Shown piece after piece: positions 25,401 through 58,358 of a stretch of DNA of 64,000 nucleotides. The stretch is from Mesocentrotus franciscanus. Taxonomy: Eukaryota; Echinodermata; Echinoidea; Camarodonta; Strongylocentrotidae. Below the pieces are notes generated by a model. That model searched no databases, was not told the origin of the DNA, and saw only the letters and a program-made list of their open reading frames with translations. The position numbers and the translations under genes are program-made. The first letter of the stretch is position 1, and the number at the start of each line of letters is the position of its first letter. The stretch covers positions 11,990,600-12,054,599 of the forward strand of contig CP137670.1 of assembly GCA_037976565.1 (NCBI GenBank), read 5' to 3'.

Positions 25401-28320
25401 AACCATCGTTATACACCAAATTCGGGTTGGCTCCTTGAGAAATTAGAAATTTAACAATGTCTAGGTGACCATTATATGACGCCGTACGAAGAGGTGTCCA
25501 GCCTTTCTCTGTTGCTCTCTTCACATCAGCTCCTGCATTCACTAGACATTCAACAACATCGAGACGACCCTCTTGTGAGGCAATGTACAGGGGTGAAATG
25601 CCATCATTATCAACAGAATTCGGATTCGCTTCATGAGAAATTAGATATTTTACAATGTCTACATGATCATAATATGACGCCGTATGAAGAGGTGTCCAGC
25701 CTTTTTCTGTTGCTTTCTTCACATCAGCTCCTGCATTCACTAGACATTCAACAACATCGAGACGACCCTCTTGTGAGGCAATGTACAGGGGTGTATAACC
25801 ATCGTTATCAACATAATTCGGGTTCGCTCCTTGAGAAATTAGATATTTTACAATGTCTACGTGACCGTCATACGACGCCGCACGAAGAGGTGTCCAGCCT
25901 TTCACCGTTGCTCTTTGCACATCAGCTCCTCCATTCACTAGACATTCAACAATATGAAAATGACCCTTAGGTAAGGCAATGTACAGGGGTGTATAACCAT
26001 CGTTATCAACATAATTCGGGTTCGCTCCTTGAGAAATTAGATATTTTACAATGTCTACGTGACCGTCATATGACGCCGCACGAAGAGGTGTCCAGCCTTT
26101 AACTGTTGCTCTTTGCACATCAGCTCCTCCATTCACTAGGCATTCAACAATATCGAAATGACCCTTTTCTGAGGCAATGTACAGGGGTGAACGACCATCG
26201 TTATCAACAGAATTCGGGTTCGCTCCTTGAGAAATTAGATATTTTACAATGTCTACATAACCCTCAAATGACGTTGCATAAAGAGGTGTACTGCCTTTCT
26301 CCGTTGCTTTCTTCACATCAGCTCCTGCATTCACTAGACATTCAACAACATCGAGGTGACCCTTTTGTGAGGCAATGTACAGGGGTGTATTACCATCGTT
26401 ATCAACCGTATTCGGGTTCGCTCCTTGAGAAACTAAATATTTTACAATGTCTACATGACCGCCATATGACGCCGTACGAAGAGGTGTCAAGCCTTTCTCC
26501 GTTGCTTTCTTCACATCAGCTCCTGCATTAACTAGACATTCAACAACATCGAGATGACCCTCTTGTGAGGCAATGTACAGGGGTGAATAACCATCATTAT
26601 CAACATAGTTCGGGTTCGCTCCTTGAGAAATTAAATATTTTACAATGTCTACGTGACCATCATATGACGCCGTACGAAGAGGTGTCCAGCCACGCTCCGT
26701 TGTTTTCTTCATATCAGCTCCTGCATTCACTAGACATTCAACAACACGAAGATGACCCTTTTGTGAGGCAATGTACAGGGGTGTATTACCATCGTCATCA
26801 ACCGTATTTGGGTTCGCTCCTTGAGAAATTAGATATTTTACCGTGTCTACCTGACCATTATATGACGCCGTATGAAGAGGTGTCCAGCCACGCTCCGTTG
26901 TTTTCTTCATATCAGCTCCTGCATTCACTAGACATTCAACAACACGAAGATGACCCTTTTGTGAGGCAATGTACAGGGGTGTATTACCATCGTTATCAAC
27001 CGTATTCGGGTTCGCTCCTTGAGAAATTAGATATTTTACAATGTCTACCTGACCATTATATGACGCCGTACGAAGAGGTGTCCAGCCTTTCTCCCTTACT
27101 TTCTTCACATCAGCTCCTGCATACACTAGACATTCAACAACATCGAGGTGACCCTTTTGTGAGGCAATGTACAGGGGTGTATTACCATCGTTATCAACCG
27201 TATTCGGGTTCGCTCCTTGAGAAACTAAATATTTTACAATGTCTACATGACCGCCATATGACGCCGTACGAAGAGGTGTCAAGCCTTTCTCCGTTACTTT
27301 CTTCACATCAGCTCCTGCATTAACTAGACATTCAACAACATCGAGATGACCCTCTTGTGAGGCAATGTACAGGGGTGAATAACCATCATTATCAACATAG
27401 TTCGGGTTCGCTCCTTGAGAAATTAAATATTTTACAATGTCTACGTGACCATCATATGACGCCGTATGAAGAGGTGTCCAGCCACGCTCCGTTGTTTTCT
27501 TCATATCAGCTCCTGCATTCACTAGACATTCAACAACACGAAGATGACCCTTTTGTGAGGCAATGTACAGGGGTGTATTACCATCGTCATCATCCGTATT
27601 TGGGTTCGCTCCTTGAGAAATTAGATATTTTACCGTGTCTACCTGACCATTATATGCCGCCGTATGAAGAGGTGTCCAGCCACCCTCCGTTGTTTTCTTC
27701 ATATCAGCTCCTGCATTCACTAGACATTCAACAACACGAAGATGACCCTTTTGTGAGGCAATGTACAGGGGTGTATTACCATCGTCATCAACCGTATTCG
27801 GGTTCGCTCCTTGAGAAATTAGATATTTTACCGTGTCTACCTGACCATTATATGACGCCGTACGAAGAGGTGTCCAGCCTTTCTCCCTTACTTTCTTCAC
27901 ATCAGCTCCTGCATTCACTAGACATTCAACAACATGAAGATGACCCTTTTGTGAGGCAATGCACAGGGGTGTATAACCGTCTCCATCACCAGTATTAACG
28001 GCCGCTCCTTCACGTATGATATATTTTACAGCATCGATATTACCCTTGGAAGATGCATTAAGGAGAGTAGTATGGACAGTATTAGTACGTCCCAGATCTG
28101 CTTCCTTAGACATGAGAAATTCTGCTATATCATGTTGATTATAACGTAATGCTATACTTAGTGGTGCATAACCATCGTGTGATACTTTGTTTATATCTGC
28201 CCCTGCATTTACGAGACACTCAACAATATCAAGTTGACCTGCCTGTGAAGCAATATGAAGAGGTGTATAGTTATTATCATCAGCACATGTATATAGATCT
28301 GCACCTTTAGATATGAGGTA
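7071..28320 (-). CDS. Ankyrin-repeat / ZU5 / UPA-like / death-domain protein
   Basis: Multi-exon gene read leftwards; my exon joins are all phase-consistent. Exons, 5' to 3': 28320-24490, 21742-21603, 21101-20954, 20760-20734, 20507-20295, 19454-19300, 18885-18854, 18737-18399, 17975-17689, 17320-17207, 16553-16397, 7995-7932, 7428-7071. The product is about 36 ankyrin repeats of 33 residues in one exon, three or more further repeats, a ZU5 domain, a UPA-like domain, a linker, and a death-like domain to the stop. Counting from the internal Met at 28,113 gives about 1,885 residues. ZU5-UPA-death is the supramodule known from UNC5, PIDD and ankyrins, which mediates assembly and death/immune signalling; the role here is inferred. 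No HFS autocleavage motif of the PIDD type was seen. The 5' end is unresolved and the upstream ankyrin sequence is frame-broken, so the locus could be a partly decayed family member. Confidence 0.75.
7932..7995 (-). CDS. 64-nt exon upstream of the death domain
   Basis: TTTTCCTCCCAG precedes FSTDVHSTLDEMLTRTNMEL, then AG|GTAAAAG. The two trailing bases plus the first base of the next exon make Ser. Both phases fit. Confidence 0.6.
8085..10997 (+). pseudogene. 5'-truncated LINE (non-LTR retrotransposon), frameshifted
   Basis: Begins inside an apurinic-type endonuclease domain (a TSISDH signature near 8,270-8,285). It continues into a reverse transcriptase with NYRPISVLS, FIDLRKAFDTVDHD, GVPQGSILGPLLF and, after a frameshift, MYADDTTLT. 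The three main open pieces are 8,167-8,682, 8,857-9,615 and 9,654-10,496, so the reading frame is broken at least twice, including a one-base loss near 9,600. The 3' end is a repeated AAAT tail at about 10,973-10,997. The style suggests the Jockey/CR1 group. It lies antisense in the large intron of the ankyrin-death gene. Confidence 0.85.
11540..12230. repeat. Purine-rich tandem repeats
   Basis: Four diverged units of roughly 150-180 bp. Each has a GGGGGCC(A/G)AAAG(A/G)CCCTTGC-like phrase followed by a long GA-rich tract. The first unit begins with GCGGATCCAGGGG, also the terminal phrase of the hAT-like MITE at 32,438, but I found no matching right end. Frames at 11,437-11,958 and 11,540-12,016 are composition artefacts. 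Confidence 0.6.
12420..12850. repeat. GC-rich tandem repeat
   Basis: About three copies of a unit containing TGCCTAAAACCCCTG and CCGGGGGCTCCGCCCC with AGTGTCACAAA and TCATCTGA spacers. It is markedly more GC-rich than its surroundings. Confidence 0.6.
13230..15435 (+). pseudogene. Old, heavily decayed LINE
   Basis: Recognisable reverse-transcriptase pieces in shifting frames: an endonuclease ISDHFPV-like stretch near 13,415, a RPISLL-like stretch near 14,340, and VDFSNAFNTINHDTL near 14,550-14,595. Many stops and indels. Same orientation as the LINE at 8.1-11.0 kb but a different, older sequence. Confidence 0.6.
16339..16386. repeat. (GAA)n microsatellite
   Basis: Simple GAA/GAAGAC repeat immediately downstream of the probable linker exon of the minus-strand gene. 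Confidence 0.9.
16397..16553 (-). CDS. Probable linker exon
   Basis: After TTTTAACAG a phase-0 frame of 52 codons rich in Ser, Thr and Asn. The proposed donor ATG|GTTTGT is weak, but its phase matches the next exon at 7,995 exactly. Reading through instead enters a (GAA)n tract at 16,339-16,386 that would encode poly-Phe. Confidence 0.45.
17207..17320 (-). CDS. Linker exon
   Basis: 38 codons, charged and acidic toward the end (ESSDLELECNEEKE), between acceptor AAACAG and donor GAG|GTAAAT, both phase 0. Confidence 0.65.
17689..17975 (-). CDS. UPA-like domain exon
   Basis: Follows ZU5 directly, as UPA does in UNC5, PIDD and ankyrins. It contains VELTIYETSDIKDKIQLWIP and ends CAC AAG|GTAAAT in phase 0. 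The family call rests mainly on position and beta-rich character. Confidence 0.65.
18399..18737 (-). CDS. ZU5 domain exon
   Basis: 113-codon exon containing GGILHLDSCDVTMSIPPMTV and GHGIGITLPAQWRYSEIQP, the beta-sandwich pattern of ZU5 domains (a GG-L-L motif, then S-IPP-). It ends TCA G|GTTAGT, and the split Val codon is completed at 17,975. Confidence 0.8.
18854..18885 (-). CDS. 32-nt linker exon
   Basis: Short exon (LSEDDVHEFR) between consensus-like sites TTGGCAG and GCG|GTATGT. Its odd length is required to keep the frame between the ankyrin and ZU5 exons. Confidence 0.65.
19300..19454 (-). CDS. Last ankyrin exon
   Basis: Encodes an acidic start (ESDDDISPAEA), then a final repeat (FLINQGSKIDIRDYKGFTPV). 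It ends CGG AG|GTGAGA. The acceptor placement is approximate; the phase fits both neighbours. Confidence 0.7.
19683..20210. repeat. Microsatellite cluster
   Basis: GATGACAATGA-type, (CTA)n, (AAT)n and two (CA)n tracts (near 20,000 and 20,160-20,200) within the intron between the exons at 20,295 and 19,454. The 19,857-20,039 frame is a CA-repeat artefact. Confidence 0.8.
20295..20507 (-). CDS. Ankyrin exon
   Basis: 71 codons in phase 0. Two repeats are visible (TPIHLATVSGLSSIIEELVS and GQTPLHVAIRL). The acceptor is TTCACAG and the donor CGGCAG|GTTACG. Confidence 0.85.
20734..20760 (-). CDS. 27-nt microexon
   Basis: TTTTTTAG precedes nine codons (DGVNKPIVQ), then GTATAT. The length is divisible by three and both neighbouring exons are phase 0 here, so inclusion or skipping keeps the frame. 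It falls between ankyrin repeats. Confidence 0.6.
20954..21101 (-). CDS. Ankyrin exon
   Basis: Continues the repeat (SPISIALSSGKTDTARVLLR). It is 148 nt and begins with the one base that completes the split Ser codon. It ends GAG|GTAAAT in phase 0. Confidence 0.8.
21603..21742 (-). CDS. Ankyrin exon
   Basis: After the acceptor TTATACAG the frame carries TPLMAATRGGHLDCVRLLLE and WTALHYAAA, about 1.3 ankyrin repeats. It ends AG|GTGAAA with two bases of a codon, completed by the T of the next exon. Confidence 0.85.
22721..23480. mobile_element. MITE with about 220-bp inverted arms
   Basis: AAGTCCACTC at the left mirrors GAGTGGACTT at the right. The arms also share, in inverted order, AGCAGAAAAATCAGACAAAC, GCAAATCGGATAACTAATAA and the ACGTCA-containing phrase next to ATAGTGAGGACAT. 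The right end continues GCCCTTTAAC, a common animal MITE terminus. No coding capacity. Confidence 0.75.
23680..23950. repeat. Two-copy direct repeat
   Basis: ATGTCTCAATAACATGCC, a GAGTCCAT(C/G)AGAA phrase and GAATATTCAACTT occur twice about 140 bp apart in the same order. Confidence 0.7.
24212..24290 (-). repeat. tRNA-derived SINE-like sequence
   Basis: On the minus strand an A box (TGGCTCAATCGG) and a perfect B box (GGTTCGAATCC) lie at tRNA spacing. The acceptor stem does not pair, so it is a tRNA-derived repeat rather than a functional tRNA gene. Confidence 0.6.
24490..28320 (-). CDS. Giant ankyrin-repeat exon
   Basis: An uninterrupted frame encodes about 36 ankyrin repeats in alternating pairs. 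One repeat type carries TPLHTASYDGHVDIVKYLIS and the next TPLYIASQKGHLDVVECLVN, making 66-residue (198-bp) dimers. The exon ends at a donor reading CTTCAG|GTATTG in phase 0, which joins cleanly to the exon at 21,742. The Met at 28,113 sits inside a repeat and is unlikely to be the true start. The frame runs on to about 28,320, where it meets a stop caused by a one-base insertion. Confidence 0.9.
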
Positions 28321-28590
28321 ATTTCACAACTTGTATATGCCCCCCTTGCGTTGCTCCATGTAACGGTGTACCATGATGTCCTGATGCTTTGTTTACATCT
28401 GCTCCTTTATTCACGAGACATTCAACAAGGTCAAGAATGCCTTTCTTTGATGCAAGATAAAGAGGTAGTCAACTTTACTGATGAGATATACGACAACATC
28501 GAGGTAACCATTAAGAAACGCATGGCGAATTGCCGTTGTGCCGATGTCATCTCTGCTCCCAATATCTGCCTCTCTAATGATAAAATGCAG
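28321..28590 (-). pseudogene. Frame-broken upstream ankyrin repeats
   Basis: The minus strand continues to encode clear ankyrin repeats (for example LYLASKKGILDLVECLVNKG), but not in one frame. A single extra T near 28,322 shifts the frame relative to the main exon, and near 28,468 a deletion between two repeats removes a loop and shifts it again. Further upstream ADIGSRDDIGTTAIRHAF is readable. Either this copy is decaying, or the genome assembly carries errors here. Confidence 0.6.
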
Positions 28591-28595
28591 TACAA

Positions 28596-29040
28596 GTGAC
28601 GTACAAGTTCAGTAGGGCTCTCCCTCCTAACGCTTCAAAAATGCGTGATCCTATCCGGTGACGTACGAGTTCAGTTAGGCTCTCGATCCCTACTATAGCT
28701 TCAAAAGGGCAATAATCCTATCCGGTGACGTACAAGTTCAGTAAGGTTCTCCTTCATATCATTTCAAAAGGACGTTTATCCTATCCGGTGACGTACAAGA
28801 CAGTTCAGTAGGGCTCTCCCTCCTAATAACGCTTCAAAAGGGCGATAATCCTATCTGGTGACATATAAGTTCAGTAAGCTAGGCTCTCCCTCCTATCATT
28901 TTCAAAAGGCGTTTATCCTATCCGGTGACGTACGAGTTCCAGTAAGGCTTTCTCTCTCCTATCGCTTCAAAAGGGCGTTTAGCCTATATCAGGTGACGTA
29001 CAAGTTCAGTATAGGGCTCTTCCTCTTATCGCTTCAAATC
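28596..29040. repeat. Minisatellite, 60-70 bp unit, about seven copies
   Basis: Each unit begins GGTGACGTAC(A/G)AGTTCAGT, continues with GGCTCTCCCTCCTA-type sequence and a GCTTCAAAAGGGCG phrase, and ends ATCCTATCC. Units diverge by short insertions. The TGACGTAC core resembles a cAMP-response element half-site; function unknown. Confidence 0.85.
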
Positions 29041-31740
29041 GCATGACTTGATGGTGGTTTAAACACAGTTATCATAATTTGTATTTGATAAAGATCCAAA
29101 GTCTATACAATTCAAACAGGCTATGCCCCAAGTAAACATGCCATATTAATTTTAGCACGCAACAAACAAAATCACAATCACCTTTTAAATAAAACTTAAA
29201 GGGGAACTGAATAAAGGCCTTAATTCAAGGTAAACTAAGATTTTCACATTTCTTTATTGTCATGTATAAATTATGGTAAGCCCCAGAACTAACGATCAGA
29301 CTAGCTAGCACCATAAAGAGATAGGTGGGAGATAGCCAAACATACAGTTTCGATGGGAGCAGGGAGGGGCCCCAAGCATGGAAGCAGGGGTGTAGACACT
29401 TTACTCTTTATTCCAAAATAGCTCTTATGGCCACATAGTTACTACCAAGCGATATCAAATTGGATATACCTATTTATATACCGCATGATAATATAGGTCT
29501 CTAATTCAAAACTGCAGGCATAAAATTCGTTAGCGACTGCTTGGCGAAAAAATATTGACGTGTCATAGTTTATATTTAATTGCATGAACAATGCAAGGAC
29601 GCGATGATTGCGCGTCACGTTAACAATGGATACGTGCAGTGAGATAGAGGAGTATATTTCCTACAAACAAATATATTTTGATAGGTATATATTTTTTAAA
29701 CAATAAATCTCCTTTAGGGAGTTGACACGTACGCGGGATGCGGTATATGAAACAAATATTGAATGATTATTTTTCGGGTCACGGTTAAACTATAGGTCCT
29801 TGGGGATCTCGAAACTGTACTCATATCCTCCCTCGGCTTCGTCCCGGCACACAGTACAATTTCGAGATCACCTTGGGCAGTAGTTTTAACCATACACCTC
29901 AAAGCAGTCAATATATTCATAGTATTTTTCACCTGATTTATTTTTTCACCATGCCCAAATCGGCAACACACAATGTCATTAACTAATATTATCATTGCAT
30001 GACGAAAATCGAATGAATCAATATTTACTCATTGGGTGCATGGCTTCAAAAACAGATAAAAATATATTTCTCGACTTGTCTAAAGTGTTTACAAATCACG
30101 TGTAGGCCTACATTAAGTATGATAAAGTACCCTGAAATAATTGACGTGAAATGTTTTATGTCGGCAGTAACATACATAAACAACACGAATAACAGCAAGA
30201 CATATTATATAGGTCGGTGTGCCCTTACAAAGCCTACTCTCAGTCACTTTTGTACATTTTCTTTTCTCGTTTGAATCTGTTGAACATTAATCCACACAAA
30301 TTAGTCATCAATGCTGCCAAGTGGGCAAGCATTTTGAATATTGAAAAGAGTCAGTAGGAACGAGAGGTTGTGTTATTTTTTTCCTTCATTTGGCCAGGCG
30401 CCTGCTCATTGTAATACTTTTTCTTTCTGATGAGCATTGTTTGTCTCTGGTTGTCTCTTGAAATCTTATGTGATATCTTACAACTAGTAATCGACAACAT
30501 AGGTGCAGATAATTAATGCGTGATCTACCCCCGCCCCCTCCCCACTTTATTTTGGGTACGCGTATGCATGTTCCCTCCCTTTGAAAGCCACCCCCCTACG
30601 TCCGGTGTGTAAAGTCAATACGGGCCGATTATTTGTGTATTACGAGCCGGACTTTGTTGCGTGAAAAGTACCCCTTTACCCCTTTAAAGATTTTAGGAAC
30701 ATGAATGCGGTCCCTCCTTTCCCGGAGTGGGGGGTGGGGGGGGGGGTGGATCTACCGGTCAGCATTACCCACGTATATGTCCCTCTCTTCTCAGGTGTAC
30801 ATGTATACCGGGAAATGCAGGGGTAATAGTACATGTAATTACAATAAGGGCAGCATTAATACCGATGACCCAATTATTATTTCAGTATCATTATTAGTAA
30901 GTTTTCGACTCACATCATGATAAGAGCCCATATAATTATGTACATACTACCGACGTCAACAGATATGTTAAACTAAATCGTCGGTTACCTGCAAAAAAGC
31001 CGTAAGAGCTGTATTGACTATTGTCAATGACAAGAACGGCTCTCTTGCGGGCAGTCTACGAGTTGTATTAATATGGTCTGTTTGCCTATGATAATTTGCC
31101 CTGAACTTTGAAGCAGCATTTCTTTACGAGCGCATACAGATAATACAGGGATTATCCGTCTAGTACCGATTCATCATGCTTGAGGAAGACTGATCCTGCT
31201 GGTTTATTTAAAATATCAACTTCAATGTTTGCCTTTACAATACAAACAAGTTCTATACCTCAAGTAAATATGCCATATCAATTTTTAGCACACATCAAAA
31301 ACAAAATCATAACCAAACGTAAAAGGAAGTCAAAATGGCAATTGAATATAGTACATGACTGTACTTGATTCTAGGCAAACTGAGATTTTCTCATGTCTTC
31401 ATTACCATGTTACTCTTGCGTTCTGCTGATATCTTTCGAGTCTCAACTTAAACAATTGCCCATACGGAAACCTGGAGATTCCTGAATGATGACAATGGGC
31501 ATAATACTCATGATAATTGTTTTTTGTTTGTATATAGCGCTCATATCTGTCAGACTTGACATTCATAGCGCTCCACAATTATTCCCCCGCGGCTTTAGCA
31601 TTGCTGTCATGATGGCGCTGTAGCATTTTGAGGAATAATTAATTCCAGCACAAACCAATACCTACAAGGTTGAATGTGGCAGAACAACTAATGTAGGGCA
31701 ATGTCTTGCCAATTAAAGGACATTAAAGAATGCAGTATTC
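29041..31740. other. Intergenic, no gene recognised
   Basis: Contains a short imperfect hairpin at about 29,796-29,876 (GGGATCTCGAAACTGTAC facing GTACAATTTCGAGATCACC) and C/G runs near 30,530 and 30,730. Open frames here show no family resemblance. Confidence 0.45.
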
Positions 31741-31741
31741 A

Positions 31742-31990
31742 TACTACTACGTACTACTACTACTACTACTACTACTACTACAGTCAAACCTGTCTATAGC
31801 GACCACCCAAGGGAAACACAAAAAGTGGTCTTTGTAGGCAGGTGGTCTTTGTAGACAGGTTCCTTTAGTACATGTTTCAATGGGAAACCATTTTCAAGGG
31901 AAACAAACAATGTGGTCTTTGTAGACAGGTGGTCTCTGATGACAGGTGGTCACTAAAGCAGGTTTGACTGTACTACTACTACTACTACCT

Positions 31991-32030
<40 letters not shown>

Positions 32031-32041
32031 CTCTACTACTG

Positions 32042-32086
<45 letters not shown>

Positions 32087-32345
32087 ATGATAATACTGAT
32101 AATACTGATAATACTGATAATACTGATAATAATAATAATAATAACAATAATGATACTATCAAGGATAACAGTCACAATAATCAACACAATAATAATAATT
32201 ATGATAATAATAATACTGATAATACTGATGATAATACTACTAATAAAAATAATAATTATAACAATAATAACAACAATAATAATAATAATGATAATAATAA
32301 TAATAATCATAATAACAGTAATACTAAAGATGATGACGATGTTGA
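31742..32345. repeat. (TAC)n / (AAT)n microsatellite complex
   Basis: Long ACT/TAC trinucleotide tract, interrupted by a MITE at 31,781-31,970, grading into AAT/GAT repeats. The 138- and 177-residue Ile/Leu/Ser frames here are repeat translations. Confidence 0.9.
31781..31970. mobile_element. 190-bp MITE inside a microsatellite
   Basis: Starts CAGTCAAACCTG and ends CAGGTTTGACTG. The interior has repeated GTGGTCTTTGTAGACAGGT phrases. TACTACTA flanks both sides, but this is part of the surrounding (TAC)n, so the target duplication is ambiguous. Confidence 0.75.
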
Positions 32346-32437
32346 TAATGATAATTCATATATTATTTTGTTTACCAAGGGAAGCCTCATCAAGTTGCCC
32401 TGCAATTATTATTACCAAAGCAATTTCCAGGTACCAC

Positions 32438-32799
32438 CAGTGGCGGATCCAGGGGGGGGGGCCCGGGCCCCTCTCCTGACCAAAAAAACAGCCTTATCTG
32501 TTAAAAAAAAGAAGACGGGCCCCCTCCCCTGTTGCTCAAGGGGGGGGGTGGATGTTGAGTAAAACAAAAATAACACTGTCCCCCGTTGAGCAAAAAGTTA
32601 AGTGCACACTAGCCCCTTATCGCTTATTCACCGGCTGGCTGAGTCCCCGCAAAATATTTTCTCACGAATTGGACAAAAAAAAATTGCTCATTACCACCCC
32701 CCGCTTAGTCACCGGCTGGCTGAGTCGTCGCTAAATATTTTTCCCCGAATTGGACAACTCTCTGGCCCCCTCCCTTGCCGCCGGTTGGATCCGCCCCTG
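32438..32799. mobile_element. hAT-type MITE with 8-bp target-site duplication
   Basis: The terminal inverted repeats read CAGTGGCGGATCCA at the left and, on the other strand, CAGGGGCGGATCCA at the right. The element is flanked by a perfect 8-bp direct repeat, GGTACCAC (32,430-32,437 and 32,800-32,807). CAG-starting termini and an 8-bp duplication are hallmarks of hAT elements. 362 bp, no transposase. Confidence 0.85.
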
Positions 32800-32807
32800 G
32801 GTACCAC

Positions 32808-32930
32808 ATCTGAGTGGAGATACAAGTGGAAAATGTGGATTGATATCTTGTCAAAGGACATGGTGCCGGGCTGGGATTCGATCGAATCATCAACCTTTTG
32901 GATTGAGAGTCAGATCAAGTGAATGAAGTA
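32808..32930. repeat. SINE-like fragment
   Basis: AAATGTGGATTGATATCTTG and CAAAGGACAT match the 3'-part phrases of SINE-like copies at about 50,100 and 57,700, joined to a degenerate B box (GGATTCGATCG). Confidence 0.4.
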
Positions 32931-33106
32931 TACCACAGTTTACAAACTATACAACAGGATCGAGAGCAGAATGGAAGACCAGAAAGGAAGTCCCTTTACT
33001 CTAAGATTAACAAATATAACTAATTCGAACAGATAAGTCATCTCAAACAATTTAGAAAACCTGAACCCTTACACCTTGACAAGAAAAGAGGAAAATCCAA
33101 CAAGCC

Positions 33107-33162
33107 CTTGTGAAATTCAATCCATGCCTAATACACAAAAGGCATGGATTGATTTTCACAAG
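33107..33162. ncRNA. miRNA-precursor-like hairpin (candidate)
   Basis: CTTGTGAAATTCAATCCATG.. pairs with ..ATGGATTGATTTTCACAAG over 22 bp with a single mismatch, around a 12-nt loop. Flanking bases allow weaker extension of the stem. No conserved seed is recognised; it may equally be a tiny palindromic repeat. Confidence 0.3.
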
Positions 33163-33402
33163 CACTTTTGATTTAATCTAATAAGGTAAAGTGAAAATTA
33201 CACGGTTTTACATGGCTATATTGTAATTCTATTATTGCAAAATTATGTCCTGAAGTATGTTAAACTTTAACTTATGTGTATTTTACTTACTTTCTTGAAT
33301 CACTTGATTGTCGTATGCCCACAATATTATACAATTTTCACACAACTGCGCCAAGAGTGTCAATTTTGACAGACATGCAAGCATGGCGCATTATAAATGT
33401 TC

Positions 33403-33404
33403 AC

Positions 33405-33437
<33 letters not shown>

Positions 33438-34108
33438 GGCTTATATACGTCTATTAAAGCTCTGTTAGATTTAGCCACTTTTTAAAATCTGAATTGAAGG
33501 CCGAGCATTCGAAATTCTGGAACAATTGTATTTTGTAATAGAATTATAGACTATAAGGTAAAATAACAAAAATAACGTGTTCTCGTCCGGACTTTAAAAA
33601 AGGAGGAGGCAGGGCATTACTATTTACTATTTTGGACTTTTTTGCTATTTATTTCCAAGATGCCTGCCATGCTAGTTATAGCTGGCCAAACCTATATGTA
33701 TTCACACATATTGTGCTATGTGAGTCTACTGATGCAATGTATGACAAAACAAATGATTTGTACCACTTTAGAAGCTATTAGTTAAACGAAATGTAGGCCT
33801 ATTAGGCTATATCACATGCTTTTTTCTGAATAGTGAATAGTAAAAAAGAAAAGAAAAAAGGAAGCGGCGGCCGAAAAGGAGGCGGGCGGGGGGACGAGAA
33901 ACACTTTCTTTTTGTTATTTAGCCTAATGATGATCCGCTTTATAGGGAGCCGACAGCTCCCTTCCGGATCCCCCCCCCCCGGAACTCATTGTGCATTCCT
34001 ATATCACTGCCTATCTAGATTCTAGTATCTATCGATCTGCCTCTATATCACCAGCCAACATGCTTCCCCTGAAAAAGAAAACATGACTAATAAAGAGAAA
34101 AAGTTACT
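33403..34108. other. Intergenic upstream of INTS11
   Basis: Holds a (TTA)n tract at 33,403-33,435, GC-rich patches around 33,860-33,900 and a C run near 33,970. No gene seen. Confidence 0.4.
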
Positions 34109-34112
34109 GGGG

Positions 34113-34119
34113 TATAAAA
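34113..34119 (+). promoter_or_regulatory. TATA-like box upstream of INTS11
   Basis: GGGGTATAAAAGTGC lies 195 bp before the start codon. It is a good match to a TATA box at a plausible distance for a short 5' UTR, but no initiator was verified. Confidence 0.3.
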
Positions 34120-34313
34120 GTGCAAGACGGACCCCCCAAAAAAAGACTTTGACATAGGCCGAACTCCCTAGCGGATAGCTAGCGCGCGCGATCGAGCGTC
34201 GCATTCACACAACTTTTTACTAATTTCTTGAAACAAGACTATCATTACTGATTGGCCATCAACTCGGAAAATTCAAAGAAGTTAGCTGATTCCTGTAATA
34301 ATTTTGCCTTAAG

Positions 34314-58358
<24,045 letters not shown>

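Noticed and set aside
24828..27998. Five long plus-strand open frames (141-252 residues) antisense to the ankyrin exon
   Set aside because: They repeat every 198 bp and simply mirror the ankyrin codons; the sense frame is continuous and of a known family.
28596..29040. CRISPR-like array
   Set aside because: The units diverge throughout and have no constant repeat with unique spacers; the genome is eukaryotic.
31894..32479. Ile/Leu/Ser-rich frames of 138 and 177 residues
   Set aside because: Translations of trinucleotide microsatellites.
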